Source: CAZWCE01 sp964632505 (lineage in GTDB: Bacteria > Planctomycetota > Planctomycetia > Pirellulales > Thermoguttaceae). Taken from it: 64,000 bases of DNA. Made by a program: the position numbers and the translations under genes. The notes under the pieces were generated by a model, which worked only from the letters and a program-made list of their open reading frames with translations, made no database searches and was not told the origin of the DNA. Shown piece after piece: positions 35,500 to 44,171 of this stretch; within the stretch, counting starts at the first letter, position 1, and each line of letters begins with the position of its first letter. Where the stretch lies: positions 129,163 through 193,162 of the forward strand of contig CAZWCE010000008.1 in the NCBI GenBank assembly GCA_964632505.1. Reading direction: 5' to 3'.

Positions 35500-36858
35500 A
35501 TGACCACGCAATCGACCAGCGGCGGCAGTCAGAAACCGGAGGAGATCGTCCGCCGGGTCACCCAGGCGCGCAAGCTCCTTCTCAAGGAGGTGCATAAGGT
35601 CATCATCGGTCAGGATGAGATGATCGAGCAGATGCTGGTCTGTATCTTCGCCCGCGGCCATTGTTTGACGATCGGCGTTCCGGGACTGGCGAAGACACTG
35701 ACCGTTTCGACCCTGGCCGAAGCACTCGCGATGGACTTTTCCCGCATCCAGTTCACGCCGGATTTGATGCCCAGCGACATCACCGGCACCGAGATCATCG
35801 ACAGCGATCCGGCGACCGGAGAGCGGAGTTTTCGGTTCATCAAGGGGCCGGTTTTCGCCAATATCGTCTTGGCCGACGAGATCAACCGGACCCCGCCCAA
35901 GACGCAGGCCGCTCTGCTTCAGGCGATGCAGGAATATGAGGTGACCTCCTCGGGCAAGACGTACGCGCTGGAGCCGCCGTTTTTCGTCATGGCGACGCAG
36001 AACCCGATCGAGCAGGAAGGGACCTATCCACTTCCGGAGGCCCAGCTCGACCGATTCATGCTCTCGATCCACATCGGTTATCCCAGCCGGGAAGAGGAGC
36101 GTGAGATCGTCCACGCGACGACCCAAACAATCCGCCGGAAGATCGAGCCGGTCCTTCAGTCGCGGGATATTTTGAAAATCCAGCAGTTGGTTCGCCAAGT
36201 TCCCGTTTCCGACCACATGGTCGATTACGCGGTCGACCTGGTCCGGGCGACGCGTCCCAAGGAGGAGGATAGCCCGGACTTCGTCAAGAACTGGCTCGCT
36301 TGGGGAGCGGGGCCCCGAGCGGCGCAGAATTTGATTCTCGGCGCGAAAGCCCGAGCGATTCTCAACGGTCGTTTCACGGTCAGTAGTGAGGACATCCGGA
36401 AAATGGCCTACCCCGTGCTTCGGCATCGTCTCTTCACGAACTTCAACGCCGACGCCGAAGGGATCGACGTGGATGAGGTGATCGCGCGCATTCTAGAGTC
36501 GATTCAGGAACCGGACCACGGCGACCCGGTTGCGGCGGAGTCGCGTCGCCGGAAAGAGGCGAAGAACGAGATGCTGCGGAAAGTCGCGCACGATTTGAAG
36601 AAGTCGAAGCAGGAGGCGAAACAGGAGTCGACTCGACGGGAGCAGTCCGAGAAGAAATCCTCGTCCCCGGAAGAGAAGCCACCAACGAAATCGGAAGGCG
36701 GCAAGTCGGAAAATGAGGAAGAGAAAACCTCGGAGAAGACCGAACCGCCGCCGTCGAAGGGAGGCCCGCCGAAAATCGAGATTCCGGATCCCGATGCCGA
36801 TTCTCCTTCCAAGCGACCGGAGATGCCGCCGAAGATCGATCCGTTCCGGCGCCGCTGA
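35500..36858 (+). CDS. MoxR-family AAA+ ATPase with long charged C-terminal extension
   Basis: MoxR ATPases act as chaperones, often with von Willebrand A partners. Motifs: HKVIIGQDEMIEQML, Walker A-like GVPGLAKTLTVSTLAEAL, FTPDLMPSDITGTEI, Walker B VLADEINRTPPKTQAALLQA, sensor 1 FFVMATQNPIEQEGTYPLPE, and arginine-containing AQLDRFMLSIHIGYPSREE. The ATPase ends near residue 345. A tail of about 105 residues follows, rich in Lys, Glu, Ser and Pro and probably disordered. The ATG at 35500 has AGGAG ten bases upstream. No DUF58 or VWA gene follows, so its usual partner operon is absent here. Confidence 0.9.
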   Translation: MTTQSTSGGSQKPEEIVRRVTQARKLLLKEVHKVIIGQDEMIEQMLVCIFARGHCLTIGVPGLAKTLTVSTLAEALAMDFSRIQFTPDLMPSDITGTEIIDSDPATGERSFRFIKGPVFANIVLADEINRTPPKTQAALLQAMQEYEVTSSGKTYALEPPFFVMATQNPIEQEGTYPLPEAQLDRFMLSIHIGYPSREEEREIVHATTQTIRRKIEPVLQSRDILKIQQLVRQVPVSDHMVDYAVDLVRATRPKEEDSPDFVKNWLAWGAGPRAAQNLILGAKARAILNGRFTVSSEDIRKMAYPVLRHRLFTNFNADAEGIDVDEVIARILESIQEPDHGDPVAAESRRRKEAKNEMLRKVAHDLKKSKQEAKQESTRREQSEKKSSSPEEKPPTKSEGGKSENEEEKTSEKTEPPPSKGGPPKIEIPDPDADSPSKRPEMPPKIDPFRRR

Positions 36859-36969
36859 ATGATTCTTCTCTTTGCGTAAATGCTTCACCCAAAAAGGGAT
36901 AGGGTGTTTTCTTCGGCCCTCTCCACGTTGCGGCGGGCAGATCCGTTTCTCGGAAGCGGCCCGGGGGAG

Positions 36970-36999
36970 TGGACATCGGTCAAATCAATCGTCTATAAT
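36970..36999 (+). promoter_or_regulatory. Promoter for the TIM-barrel isomerase gene
   Basis: TGGACA (36970-36975) and a perfect TATAAT (36994-36999) with an 18-bp spacer, about 115 bp before the ATG at 37116. Confidence 0.6.
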
Positions 37000-37115
37000 G
37001 ATGGTTCAAGCAGTCCGTTATTCTCGGGCTGATCAGGAATGACTCCCCCGTCGGCGCACGGCGAGGCGGGGTACTCTTTTTTCGCATCAACCCTCTAAGG
37101 ACCACGGAACGATCC

Positions 37116-38129
37116 ATGAGCAAACCACCTACCGTCATCCTGTCGGGATTTGCCGACGAATCGGCGAACAATAAGCTGGCCATCGAACAGTTTGCCGCCT
37201 TCGCGGCCTTGGGCCTCCAGTATTACAGCATCCGGTTCATCGATGTCGGCGACGGCATCAAGAACGTCATGAAGCTCACCAAGTCGGAGATCCAGAAGGT
37301 TCGCCAACTACAGGACGAATACGGGCTGAACGTCTCTTCGATCGGCTCTCCGATCGGGAAGGTCAAACTGGAAGATGTCGATGACGGCACCAAGAATGCC
37401 TACGTCCCGTTCGAGAAGTATCTCGAAAACGACGTGAAGCGGGCCTGCGAGATCGCCCACGCTTTCGAGACGAAACTGATCCGCGGTTTCTCATTCTACC
37501 ACCCCAAGGGCGAAGACCCGGAGAAATATCTTTCGAAGGTGGTCGATCAACTGGGGCAGATTGCCGAGACCTGTCATCGGAGCGATCTGACGTTCGGTCT
37601 CGAGGTGGAGGCGAATCTCGTCGGTCAGAACGGTAAGCTCCTGGCCGAGATTTTTCGCCAAGTGAATCATCCGGCGATGGTGCTGATTTTCGACGGGGCG
37701 AACCTCATCATGCAGGGGTACGATACCCTGGAAATCTTCGAGCATTACGAAGCGATGAAGCCGGGCCTCGGCTGGCTGCATATCAAGGATTACATGAACC
37801 CCAACCGCAAGGAGAAGGGTGGCCATGTGGACGAGGACAAGATGGCGGGGTTCGTGCCGTGCGACCGGGGTTACACCGGTCACGAGGCGATCTTCCGCGA
37901 TTTCGCCACGATGATCCCCTCGCTGGAAGAAAACCTTCAAAGCCGTGGGATTCCCGGCGTTTTTCTCGATCTCGAGCCGCACGTCAAGGGCGGGGGGCAA
38001 TTCGGCGGCTTCAGCGGGCCCGACGGAATGGGCGTGGCCATGCGGTCGCTTTGCAAGACACTCGATTACGTCGGCATCGATTACCACTTGCGCGATTTCG
38101 ACGATGTCAAGGCGGCACGCGGTTTCTGA
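37116..38129 (+). CDS. Sugar phosphate isomerase/epimerase-like TIM-barrel protein
   Basis: A 337-residue protein of the AP endonuclease 2 / xylose isomerase-like TIM-barrel superfamily. Supporting segments are VILSGFADESANNKLAIEQF, YGLNVSSIGSPIG, ETKLIRGFSFYHPKGEDPEK, DLTFGLEVEANLVGQ (metal-ligand Glu) and WLHIKDYMNP (metal-ligand His/Asp). Enzymes of this fold isomerise or epimerise sugars, inositols or their phosphates using divalent metal. No signal peptide is seen, so it is probably cytoplasmic. The substrate is unknown. The gene precedes a PQQ-repeat protein by 85 bp; the two may be co-transcribed up to the terminator at 39.5 kb. Confidence 0.82.
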   Translation: MSKPPTVILSGFADESANNKLAIEQFAAFAALGLQYYSIRFIDVGDGIKNVMKLTKSEIQKVRQLQDEYGLNVSSIGSPIGKVKLEDVDDGTKNAYVPFEKYLENDVKRACEIAHAFETKLIRGFSFYHPKGEDPEKYLSKVVDQLGQIAETCHRSDLTFGLEVEANLVGQNGKLLAEIFRQVNHPAMVLIFDGANLIMQGYDTLEIFEHYEAMKPGLGWLHIKDYMNPNRKEKGGHVDEDKMAGFVPCDRGYTGHEAIFRDFATMIPSLEENLQSRGIPGVFLDLEPHVKGGGQFGGFSGPDGMGVAMRSLCKTLDYVGIDYHLRDFDDVKAARGF

Positions 38130-38214
38130 GGAAGAACCGTTTCCATAATCATTCGAGCATCTTTCCCCCTGGTTCCGACGACCAGCAACTTTGCAACACA
38201 TGGGAGAACACAGC

Positions 38215-39495
38215 ATGAAACGCAAGCTTATCACTTTGACGGCCCTGGCGGCTTTACTGACCTGGAACGCCGCTTCGGCGCTCGCGGCCGACTGGCCGAT
38301 GTTTCACGGCCTCGACGGCGAGAACAAGTCGGCCGAGACCGGGCTTCTGGAAGCATGGCCCGAGGGCGGTCCCGAATTGCTCTGGACGGCATCTGGGCTC
38401 GGCGGCGGTTACTCGGGCGTTTCCGTGGCCGACGGTTTGATTTACACCACCGGCAACGTGGACGAAAAATCGATGGTCTTCGCCCTGAATCTCGAAGGTG
38501 AAAAGGTGTGGACCTATGCGAACGGCCCTTCGTGGGACAAGTCGTATGAAGGGACTCGCTCGACGCCGACCATCGACGGAAATCGGCTCTACGACCTGAC
38601 GCCGATCGGCAACTTGGCTTGTCTCGACGCGAAAAGCGGCAAGAAGATTTGGACCCGGAACATCCTCGACGATTTCGGCGGCAAGCCGCCGCAGTGGGCC
38701 CTGGCCGAGTCGGTGTTGATCGACGGAGAGAAGGCAATCTGCTGCCCGGGCGGTGAAGAGGCGAGTGTGGTGGCCCTCGACAAGATGACCGGCGAGACGA
38801 TCTGGACGACTCCCTCGACCGGACATCTGGCCGGCTACGCCACCGCGATCATCTTCGAGCAAGACGGGCTCCGCATTCTGGCGACGATGACCGCCAAAGG
38901 GCTCCTGGGCGTGAACGCCGATACCGGCGAGAAGCTCTTCTTCTTCGAGCATCCGACGAAATACGACGTGACGGCCACCATGCCGATCTATCACGACGGC
39001 CGTTTGGTCATCAGCTCCGGTTACGGCACCACCGGCACCACGCAGGTGAAGGTGACCGTCGACGGCGACGACGCCTCGGTGAGCCAGGTCTGGAACTCCC
39101 GCGAGTTGGACAACCACCACGGCGGCATCATCTTGCACGAAGGATACCTGTACGGTTCCTCCCACGGGTTCAACCGGCCGGGCAAATGGATCGTCCTCGA
39201 CTGGGAGACCGGCGAGTTGCAGTACATCGGCGAGGGACTCCCGCGACTCGACAACCCCGATCGCGACGATAATGCCAAGGGATCGGCGACCTACGCCGAA
39301 GGCAACTTCTACTTCATGACCGAGAAGGGACGCGTGGCCCTGATGGAGGCGAACCCCGAGGGATTCAACATCATCAGCATGTTCAACCTCCCGGAAGGCG
39401 GCGAGGGGCCCACCTGGGCGCACCCGGTCATCAGTAACGGTCGGCTCTATCTCCGCCACGGCGAATTCCTCTACTGCTATGATATCGCCGAGTGA
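38215..39495 (+). CDS. Exported PQQ-type beta-propeller protein
   Basis: A 426-residue protein with a signal peptide (KRKLITLTALAALLTWNAAS ending near ALA). It has repeated blade motifs in the PQQ/outer-membrane-assembly style: VFALNLEGEKVWTY, ACLDAKSGKKIWTR, VALDKMTGETIWTT, LGVNADTGEKLFFF and IVLDWETGELQYI. No cofactor-binding disulfide or dehydrogenase motif is evident, so a binding role is at least as likely as catalysis. Such proteins are abundant in planctomycetes. I chose the ATG at 38215 (signal-peptide start); the frame is open to 38191. A strong terminator follows. Confidence 0.88.
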   Translation: MKRKLITLTALAALLTWNAASALAADWPMFHGLDGENKSAETGLLEAWPEGGPELLWTASGLGGGYSGVSVADGLIYTTGNVDEKSMVFALNLEGEKVWTYANGPSWDKSYEGTRSTPTIDGNRLYDLTPIGNLACLDAKSGKKIWTRNILDDFGGKPPQWALAESVLIDGEKAICCPGGEEASVVALDKMTGETIWTTPSTGHLAGYATAIIFEQDGLRILATMTAKGLLGVNADTGEKLFFFEHPTKYDVTATMPIYHDGRLVISSGYGTTGTTQVKVTVDGDDASVSQVWNSRELDNHHGGIILHEGYLYGSSHGFNRPGKWIVLDWETGELQYIGEGLPRLDNPDRDDNAKGSATYAEGNFYFMTEKGRVALMEANPEGFNIISMFNLPEGGEGPTWAHPVISNGRLYLRHGEFLYCYDIAE

Positions 39496-39529
39496 GTGCT
39501 CGGAGTCCCATTCCCGCATCGCGCTTCTG

Positions 39530-39569
39530 GAGAGAACTTCCCCGTGAGGGAGGTTCTCTCATTTTTTTT
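39530..39569 (+). terminator. Intrinsic terminator after the PQQ protein gene
   Basis: A 13-bp GC-poor hairpin (GAGAGAACTTCC pairing with GGAGGTTCTCTC, one wobble pair) is followed directly by a run of eight Ts. It lies 35 bp after the stop codon. Confidence 0.85.
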
Positions 39570-39747
39570 AGATCCGCGGGTTTCGATTCTCCGGACCGAC
39601 CTCTTCCTTTCCTTTCCGCCACCAGTGGCTACAATGAGAAAAAAGCGACAAAAGGGCGATGGGCTTTCTAGCGAGATCAGGAAATTCTCGCGGTGAAGGC
39701 GAGACGATCCTCAAGCACCGATAGAATGACTGAAAGGATGATGTTCC

Positions 39748-40878
39748 ATGCAATTTCGATCTTTCGGTAAGACGGGTAGAAAGGTTTCCGCGCTCGGTTT
39801 CGGAGCAATGCGGCTGCCGACGATCAAGGGAGAATACGGCAATATCGACGAGCCGGTGGCGATCAAGATGATCCGAGAAGCGATCGATGCCGGGGTGAAC
39901 TACGTCGACACCGCGAAGCCCTACCACGACGGGGTCGGTGAAAAACTCATCGGAAAGGCGCTCGAGGACGGGTATCGCGAGAAGGTTCTGGTGGCGTCGA
40001 AACTTCCTGTCTGGCTGGTCGAATCGGAGGAGCACGCGGATCAGATTTTCCAGGAGCAACTCGACGATTTGCGGACCGACAAGATCGACGTTTATCTATT
40101 GCATTGCCTGCAGGCCCATACCTGGGAGAAATCCAAAAAGTTGAAACTGGTCGATTGGCTTCAGCGAAAACGGGGCGAGGGCAAGATCGACTACCTCGGC
40201 TTTTCTTTTCACGACGGTTACAACGTGTTCCCCGAAGTGCTCGAAGGGGGGCCGTGGGACATGTGCCAATTGCAGTACAATTACGTCGGCGAGAACGTGC
40301 AGGCCGGGACCCGGGGAGTTCGCGACGCTCACCAGCGTGGTTTGGCCGTGGTGGTGATGGAGCCGCTCTTCGGGGGCGTACTGGCCGATCCTCCCGGCGA
40401 AATGGGGCAGGAGTGGGAAGATTCTCCCCATCGACCGGTCGATCTTGCGCTTCGTTGGCTCTGGGATCGGGAGGAGATCTCACTGGTGCTCAGCGGGATG
40501 TCGGAACCGAAGCATGTGGAAGAGAATCTCGCCAGCGCCGAACAGAGCGGCGTGGGAACGCTTACCGACCGGGAGCGGGAATTCATCGCGCGGATGCAGA
40601 AGAAATTCGATGACCTGGTGCCGATCAAGTGCACCCGGTGCCGATATTGCTTGCCGTGTCCGGAGGAAGTGAACATCCCGCTGAATTTCGAGACGTACAA
40701 CAACGCCGTCACCTTGCCGGAGAATGCGGCCGTTTGTCGCACGCTCTACTCGATGATGGATCCGATCCATCGTGCGAACCACTGCGTCGAATGCGGGGTT
40801 TGCGAGGAGCGGTGCCCCCAGGGATTGCCGATTCGCGAGGATTTGAAAACGGTCCACCAGCACTTGGCCAAGGAGTGA
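39748..40878 (+). CDS. Aldo/keto reductase with C-terminal ferredoxin-type [4Fe-4S] motifs
   Basis: A 376-residue fusion. The N-terminal 280 residues form an aldo/keto reductase barrel (SALGFGAMRLPTI, AIDAGVNYVDTAKPYHDG with catalytic Asp and Tyr, VYLLHCL, YLGFSFHDGYNVF). The C-terminal part carries two Cys clusters of ferredoxin type: CTRCRYCLPCP near residue 294 and CVECGVCEERCPQG near 345, suggesting two [4Fe-4S] clusters. Such proteins are usually annotated as ferredoxin-linked reductases; the substrate is unknown. AAGGATG lies seven bases before the ATG. It is cytoplasmic and stands alone between terminators. Confidence 0.92.
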   Translation: MQFRSFGKTGRKVSALGFGAMRLPTIKGEYGNIDEPVAIKMIREAIDAGVNYVDTAKPYHDGVGEKLIGKALEDGYREKVLVASKLPVWLVESEEHADQIFQEQLDDLRTDKIDVYLLHCLQAHTWEKSKKLKLVDWLQRKRGEGKIDYLGFSFHDGYNVFPEVLEGGPWDMCQLQYNYVGENVQAGTRGVRDAHQRGLAVVVMEPLFGGVLADPPGEMGQEWEDSPHRPVDLALRWLWDREEISLVLSGMSEPKHVEENLASAEQSGVGTLTDREREFIARMQKKFDDLVPIKCTRCRYCLPCPEEVNIPLNFETYNNAVTLPENAAVCRTLYSMMDPIHRANHCVECGVCEERCPQGLPIREDLKTVHQHLAKE

Positions 40879-40995
40879 TCGGCGGTCGGCGATCGCGACC
40901 TTTTGCCCCTTTTGATACGCGCCGGCCGGTGTGGGATCGCAGCAGTGGGATCATGGGAGGGAGATGCCTCGTCGATGCACGGGCCGAGAAAAGAA

Positions 40996-41040
40996 AAGAA
41001 CCGATCCTTTCCCATGAATCCTGAGAAAGAATCGGTTCTT
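40996..41040 (-). terminator. Terminator between the AKR and DksA-like genes
   Basis: A 16-bp hairpin with one C-A mismatch: 40996-41011 pairs with 41025-41040 around a 13-base loop. On the minus strand it is followed by a T-rich run (TTTTCTTTTCT), so it best serves the DksA-like gene that ends at 41163. It may also stop plus-strand transcripts from the AKR gene. Confidence 0.65.
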
Positions 41041-41162
41041 CATGTTCCAGATCCATCGCTCATCTTGCAGCGTTCAGGAATGTGGATTCTGGAATGCGTG
41101 TGATCGTATTTTTTTTCTGCGTTTCGTTCCGCTTCGAACCTGGGGATTTGTGGTTTTCAAGA

Positions 41163-41585
41163 TCACAGATCGGCGTCGGAATAATGGCTGTTCGGGAGAT
41201 CGTGATCCACGTAGCCGTAGGGATCGTTTCGTTGATCTTCTTCGGCCTGCTGGCATTTGACACATTTGCCGGCATAGGGAAGCGCGTTCAGCCGAGCGAC
41301 GGGGATATTGCAGGCGCACACTTCGCAGACCCCATAAGTGCCCTCTTCCATGCGTTCGAGGGCCTCTTCGATCTGCTCGCGTTCGCGGCTCTCCACTTCG
41401 GCGAGCTGGAAACTGATTTCCACGTTTGCCGAATCGAGCGCGGCATCGACCACATCGCCGCTGGTGGCATGGCTGTTGAGCTCTTCAAGCATCGTGGTGT
41501 CCCCGTCGAGCGCGCGGCGCAGTGCTTCCCGGCGATTGACCAGAGTATCTCTTAACCGTTCGATTGCTTTTTTACGAGTTGGCAT
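41163..41585 (-). CDS. DksA/TraR-family C4 zinc-finger protein
   Basis: A 140-residue protein with a coiled-coil N-terminal region (AIERLRDTLVNRREALRRAL) and a C4 zinc finger (CEVCACNIP and CVKCQQ, spacing C-x2-C-x17-C-x2-C). The central TSGDVVDAALDSANVEISFQ and EREQIEEALERMEEGTYG match DksA/TraR proteins. Some of these bind RNA polymerase with ppGpp. The coiled-coil tip acidic residues typical of DksA cannot be judged without alignment. The ATG at 41585 has GAGGT eight bases upstream; the frame is open to 41651. An HD alarmone-hydrolase-like gene lies upstream on the same strand. Confidence 0.85.
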   Translation of the reverse strand: MPTRKKAIERLRDTLVNRREALRRALDGDTTMLEELNSHATSGDVVDAALDSANVEISFQLAEVESREREQIEEALERMEEGTYGVCEVCACNIPVARLNALPYAGKCVKCQQAEEDQRNDPYGYVDHDLPNSHYSDADL

Positions 41586-42050
41586 GATCCGTACCTCGCA
41601 GTCTATCGCCAACGGGAAGGTCTTTCCGCATTTCACGACAAACTTCTTCAAAAGGTGAACATCAACTGGACGGAATTCCCTATCGGGGGGAATTCATTTC
41701 CTCATAAGCTGTTAAAGAATTGTTTTTCTTATGCAAGGATAATATAGTGCGCCGACTCCGAAAGTTCGCAAGGTTTTTCGAAAAAATCCCTGCTTTTTTC
41801 GGGTTCGCGGTTCAGTCGATATGCCCGCCCCCCATTGTGGTGTTGAATGAAAGAGCAAACGTCTTTTTAGTTCCCCAACTGGGGTGGTATTTCGGGAACA
41901 TTCATAAGAGAAGTTGCCGAGAACAGACTGTTGTTGACATAAATTCACAGAAATATTTGAGAAAATAACGCCGGGAAGGATGAGACGATCGGGCGTTCAA
42001 GGGAGAAGATGGGCTTCTAGAGAGGGGGGAAGGGGGAACTTTTCGGAAAC
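41586..42050. other. A+T-rich intergenic region upstream of the DksA-like gene
   Basis: About 465 bp, clearly richer in A+T than neighbouring genes. Two overlapping short frames of about 80 codons lie on opposite strands here but have no recognisable similarity or start signals. An 8-bp inverted repeat GAATTCCC/GGGAATTC (41673-41680 with 41688-41695) lies about 90 bp upstream of the DksA-like start, in a position for an operator. Promoters for the minus-strand gene are likely in the 41.7-kb AT-rich part but no pair is convincing. A lone TTGACA at 41934 has no -10 partner. Confidence 0.45.
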
Positions 42051-42635
42051 TCAATAATTTTCCGTTTCCTCAATGAGCTTCTCGAAGTCGTCGAGAGCCT
42101 CGGCGAGTTCCGCCGCGACGGGACAGTGGGGCGAGGATTGCAAAATACGAACGACCTCACGATGGTACCAGAGCGATCCTTCACGACCGCCGTGAAAACG
42201 TTTCCACAATGCAGGGCCGACTTGGCGATAGGCGCGGATCATCGACCGGAGATTATCGAGTTTATCGCAGCCGGAGATCAGCCGGGCCTGTGGCGAGGCA
42301 TGGACCAGATGAGCGAGATATTCGTCCTTGCGCTGCTGCCACGGAGGTTTGGGGTCTTCGTCGGTATCGCTGACCTCTTCCACGTACCGGGCGACTTGCC
42401 CCCCGAATTGTTGGGCGATGCGCGCCGCCGTGAGGGCCCCGCCCTGGTCTTCCACCGCATCGTGCAGCATCGCCGCGATCGCCGTCGCCTCATCACCCCC
42501 GTATTCAAGCACCATCCCCGCCACCCGGAGCAGATGCGAAGCGTAAGGAATATCGGATCCCTTCCGCTTCTGATGTTGATGCAAATCGAGGGCCAACACC
42601 ACGGCTTGGCTGAATCGTTCGGTCAATTGCGTCAT
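42051..42635 (-). CDS. Small HD-domain protein, (p)ppGpp hydrolase-like
   Basis: A 194-residue HD-superfamily protein. The order H (in LHQHQKRKGSDIPYASHLLRV), then HD in AAMLHDAVEDQGG (about residue 59), then ISGCDKLDNLRSMIRAYRQ matches the hydrolase domain of RelA/SpoT proteins and the stand-alone small alarmone hydrolases (Mesh1-like). No synthetase, TGS or ACT domain is attached. It may degrade ppGpp or a related nucleotide. The ATG at 42635 is chosen; an in-frame TTG at 42689 is the alternative. A DksA/TraR-like gene lies next on the same strand. Confidence 0.85.
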   Translation of the reverse strand: MTQLTERFSQAVVLALDLHQHQKRKGSDIPYASHLLRVAGMVLEYGGDEATAIAAMLHDAVEDQGGALTAARIAQQFGGQVARYVEEVSDTDEDPKPPWQQRKDEYLAHLVHASPQARLISGCDKLDNLRSMIRAYRQVGPALWKRFHGGREGSLWYHREVVRILQSSPHCPVAAELAEALDDFEKLIEETENY

Positions 42636-42802
42636 CGGGCTCACTCTCTCTGTGGCGAAACGATCATCTCTTTTCACCAGATGAGACAATCTGTATGGTA
42701 TATATCCTACAGTACTTGTGGTTTTTCGGATAGCGGGACGATTCCTGATCCTCCGATTTCGTCGGCGGTTTCCCTCCGTTTCTTCAAGGATAGCACTCTT
42801 TC

Positions 42803-44128
42803 ATGAAACGCATTTGGTGGATCATTCTCCTGACAGCGCTTCTGTTGCGATGTGGGTTGGCCGTGGCTTGGCAGTCGCGATTGGAGGGACGCTTCTTTTT
42901 CGGCGACAGTGAGAGCTACTGGTATTTGGCCAAGACGATCGCTCAGGGCGAGGAGTACCAGTTCGGACGCAGCGGCGAGTGGCGTATTTTCCGGATGCCC
43001 GGCTACCCGGTGGTGCTCGCGCCGATTCTCTGGATGACCGACGACGATCCGAACGATCCGACGAAAGCGGCTTCGGTGACGCCGGTGATGCTCGCCCGGC
43101 TGGAGAATTGCATCCTGGGAACGCTGCTGGTGGCGGCGGTCGGCTGGATGGGAACACTGCTCTACGACCGTCGCGTCGGGGTGATTGCCGGCGGCCTAAT
43201 GGCGGTCTATCCGGGGGCGATCGTCACGAGCGTGTTGATCCTGGCGGAAACCCCTTTTATGTTGGCGATGGTGCTGCAAGGGGGCACCTGGATTCTCGCC
43301 CTTCGCGCGCCGAAACGGCGGCACATGCTCCGATGGGCGGCTCTCTCCGGATTGCTTTGGGGAGCGTGCATCTATTTTCGTCCAAGTTGGTTGTTGTTCG
43401 TTCCCTTTGCGATGGCGGTCGGTTGGCCGAGCCTGGCGATCGGGAAAAAAAAACCATCGGACGAGACAAGCCGTTCCTTTCGCCGTTGGGCCGCGACCGG
43501 GAGTGTGATTCTATTGACCGCCGCGGTGACTCTTCTTCCCTGGTGGATCCGTAATTACCGACTCACCGCTCATTTCGTGCCGACGACTCTCCAAACGGGC
43601 GCCAGTTTGTACGATGGGCTTCATCCCGAGGCGACCGGGGCAAGCGACATGGCGTTCGTCTCCCGATTTCGGCGCATGGAGCGCCGCTCGCCGTCAGCCG
43701 ATCCGGAGCAGCGTTACGAGTACCGGGTCGATCGGAGGATGCGTCGCGCGGCAATCCAGTGGGCCCGGGAGCATCCCCGACGTGTCCTGGAATTGGCGGG
43801 CATGAAGTTCGTCCGCCTTTGGAACGTCTTCCCGAACGAGTCGGCGTTTTCCGACTGGAAAGTCCGCTTGGTCATGCTTCTGGCTTACGTCCCGCTCTTG
43901 TCGGCCTCATTGGTGGGGGTGGTCGGAAGAGTGCGCGGTGGCTTTGTGCACTGGCTCTGCTGGCTTCCGGCGATCTATCTCACGGGTTTGCATATGGTGT
44001 TCGTCAGCTCAATCCGCTACCGCATCCCGGCGATGGTCCTGCTGATCGTCCCCGCCGCGGCAACGGTCTACTGGTTATGGAATTATGTACACAATCGATG
44101 CCGAAAAGTTAAACCGGGAGAAGCCTGA
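42803..44128 (+). CDS. GT39-like membrane glycosyltransferase (ArnT/PMT-type)
   Basis: A 441-residue polytopic protein. The first extracytoplasmic loop contains EGRFFFGDSESYWYLAKTIA, the acidic position expected in GT-C enzymes, followed by RMPGYPVVLAPILW. Further landmarks are AGGLMAVYPGAIV, GLLWGACIYFRPSWLLF, LLPWWIRNYRLTAHFVPTTL and SSIRYRIPAMVLL, all typical of the family-39 group. About ten membrane segments. Substrate unknown, presumably a polyprenyl-phosphate sugar. The ATG at 42803 has AAGGAT upstream, at long spacing. It precedes a hypothetical gene by 43 bp. Confidence 0.82.
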   Translation: MKRIWWIILLTALLLRCGLAVAWQSRLEGRFFFGDSESYWYLAKTIAQGEEYQFGRSGEWRIFRMPGYPVVLAPILWMTDDDPNDPTKAASVTPVMLARLENCILGTLLVAAVGWMGTLLYDRRVGVIAGGLMAVYPGAIVTSVLILAETPFMLAMVLQGGTWILALRAPKRRHMLRWAALSGLLWGACIYFRPSWLLFVPFAMAVGWPSLAIGKKKPSDETSRSFRRWAATGSVILLTAAVTLLPWWIRNYRLTAHFVPTTLQTGASLYDGLHPEATGASDMAFVSRFRRMERRSPSADPEQRYEYRVDRRMRRAAIQWAREHPRRVLELAGMKFVRLWNVFPNESAFSDWKVRLVMLLAYVPLLSASLVGVVGRVRGGFVHWLCWLPAIYLTGLHMVFVSSIRYRIPAMVLLIVPAAATVYWLWNYVHNRCRKVKPGEA

Positions 44129-44171
44129 GATCGATTCCGCCCGGGAATCCTTCTCCCCGAGGAGAATCGCG

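Noticed and set aside
41934..41962. TTGACA with a possible -10 box
   Set aside because: No acceptable -10 sequence at 16-18 bp and no plus-strand gene until 42803.
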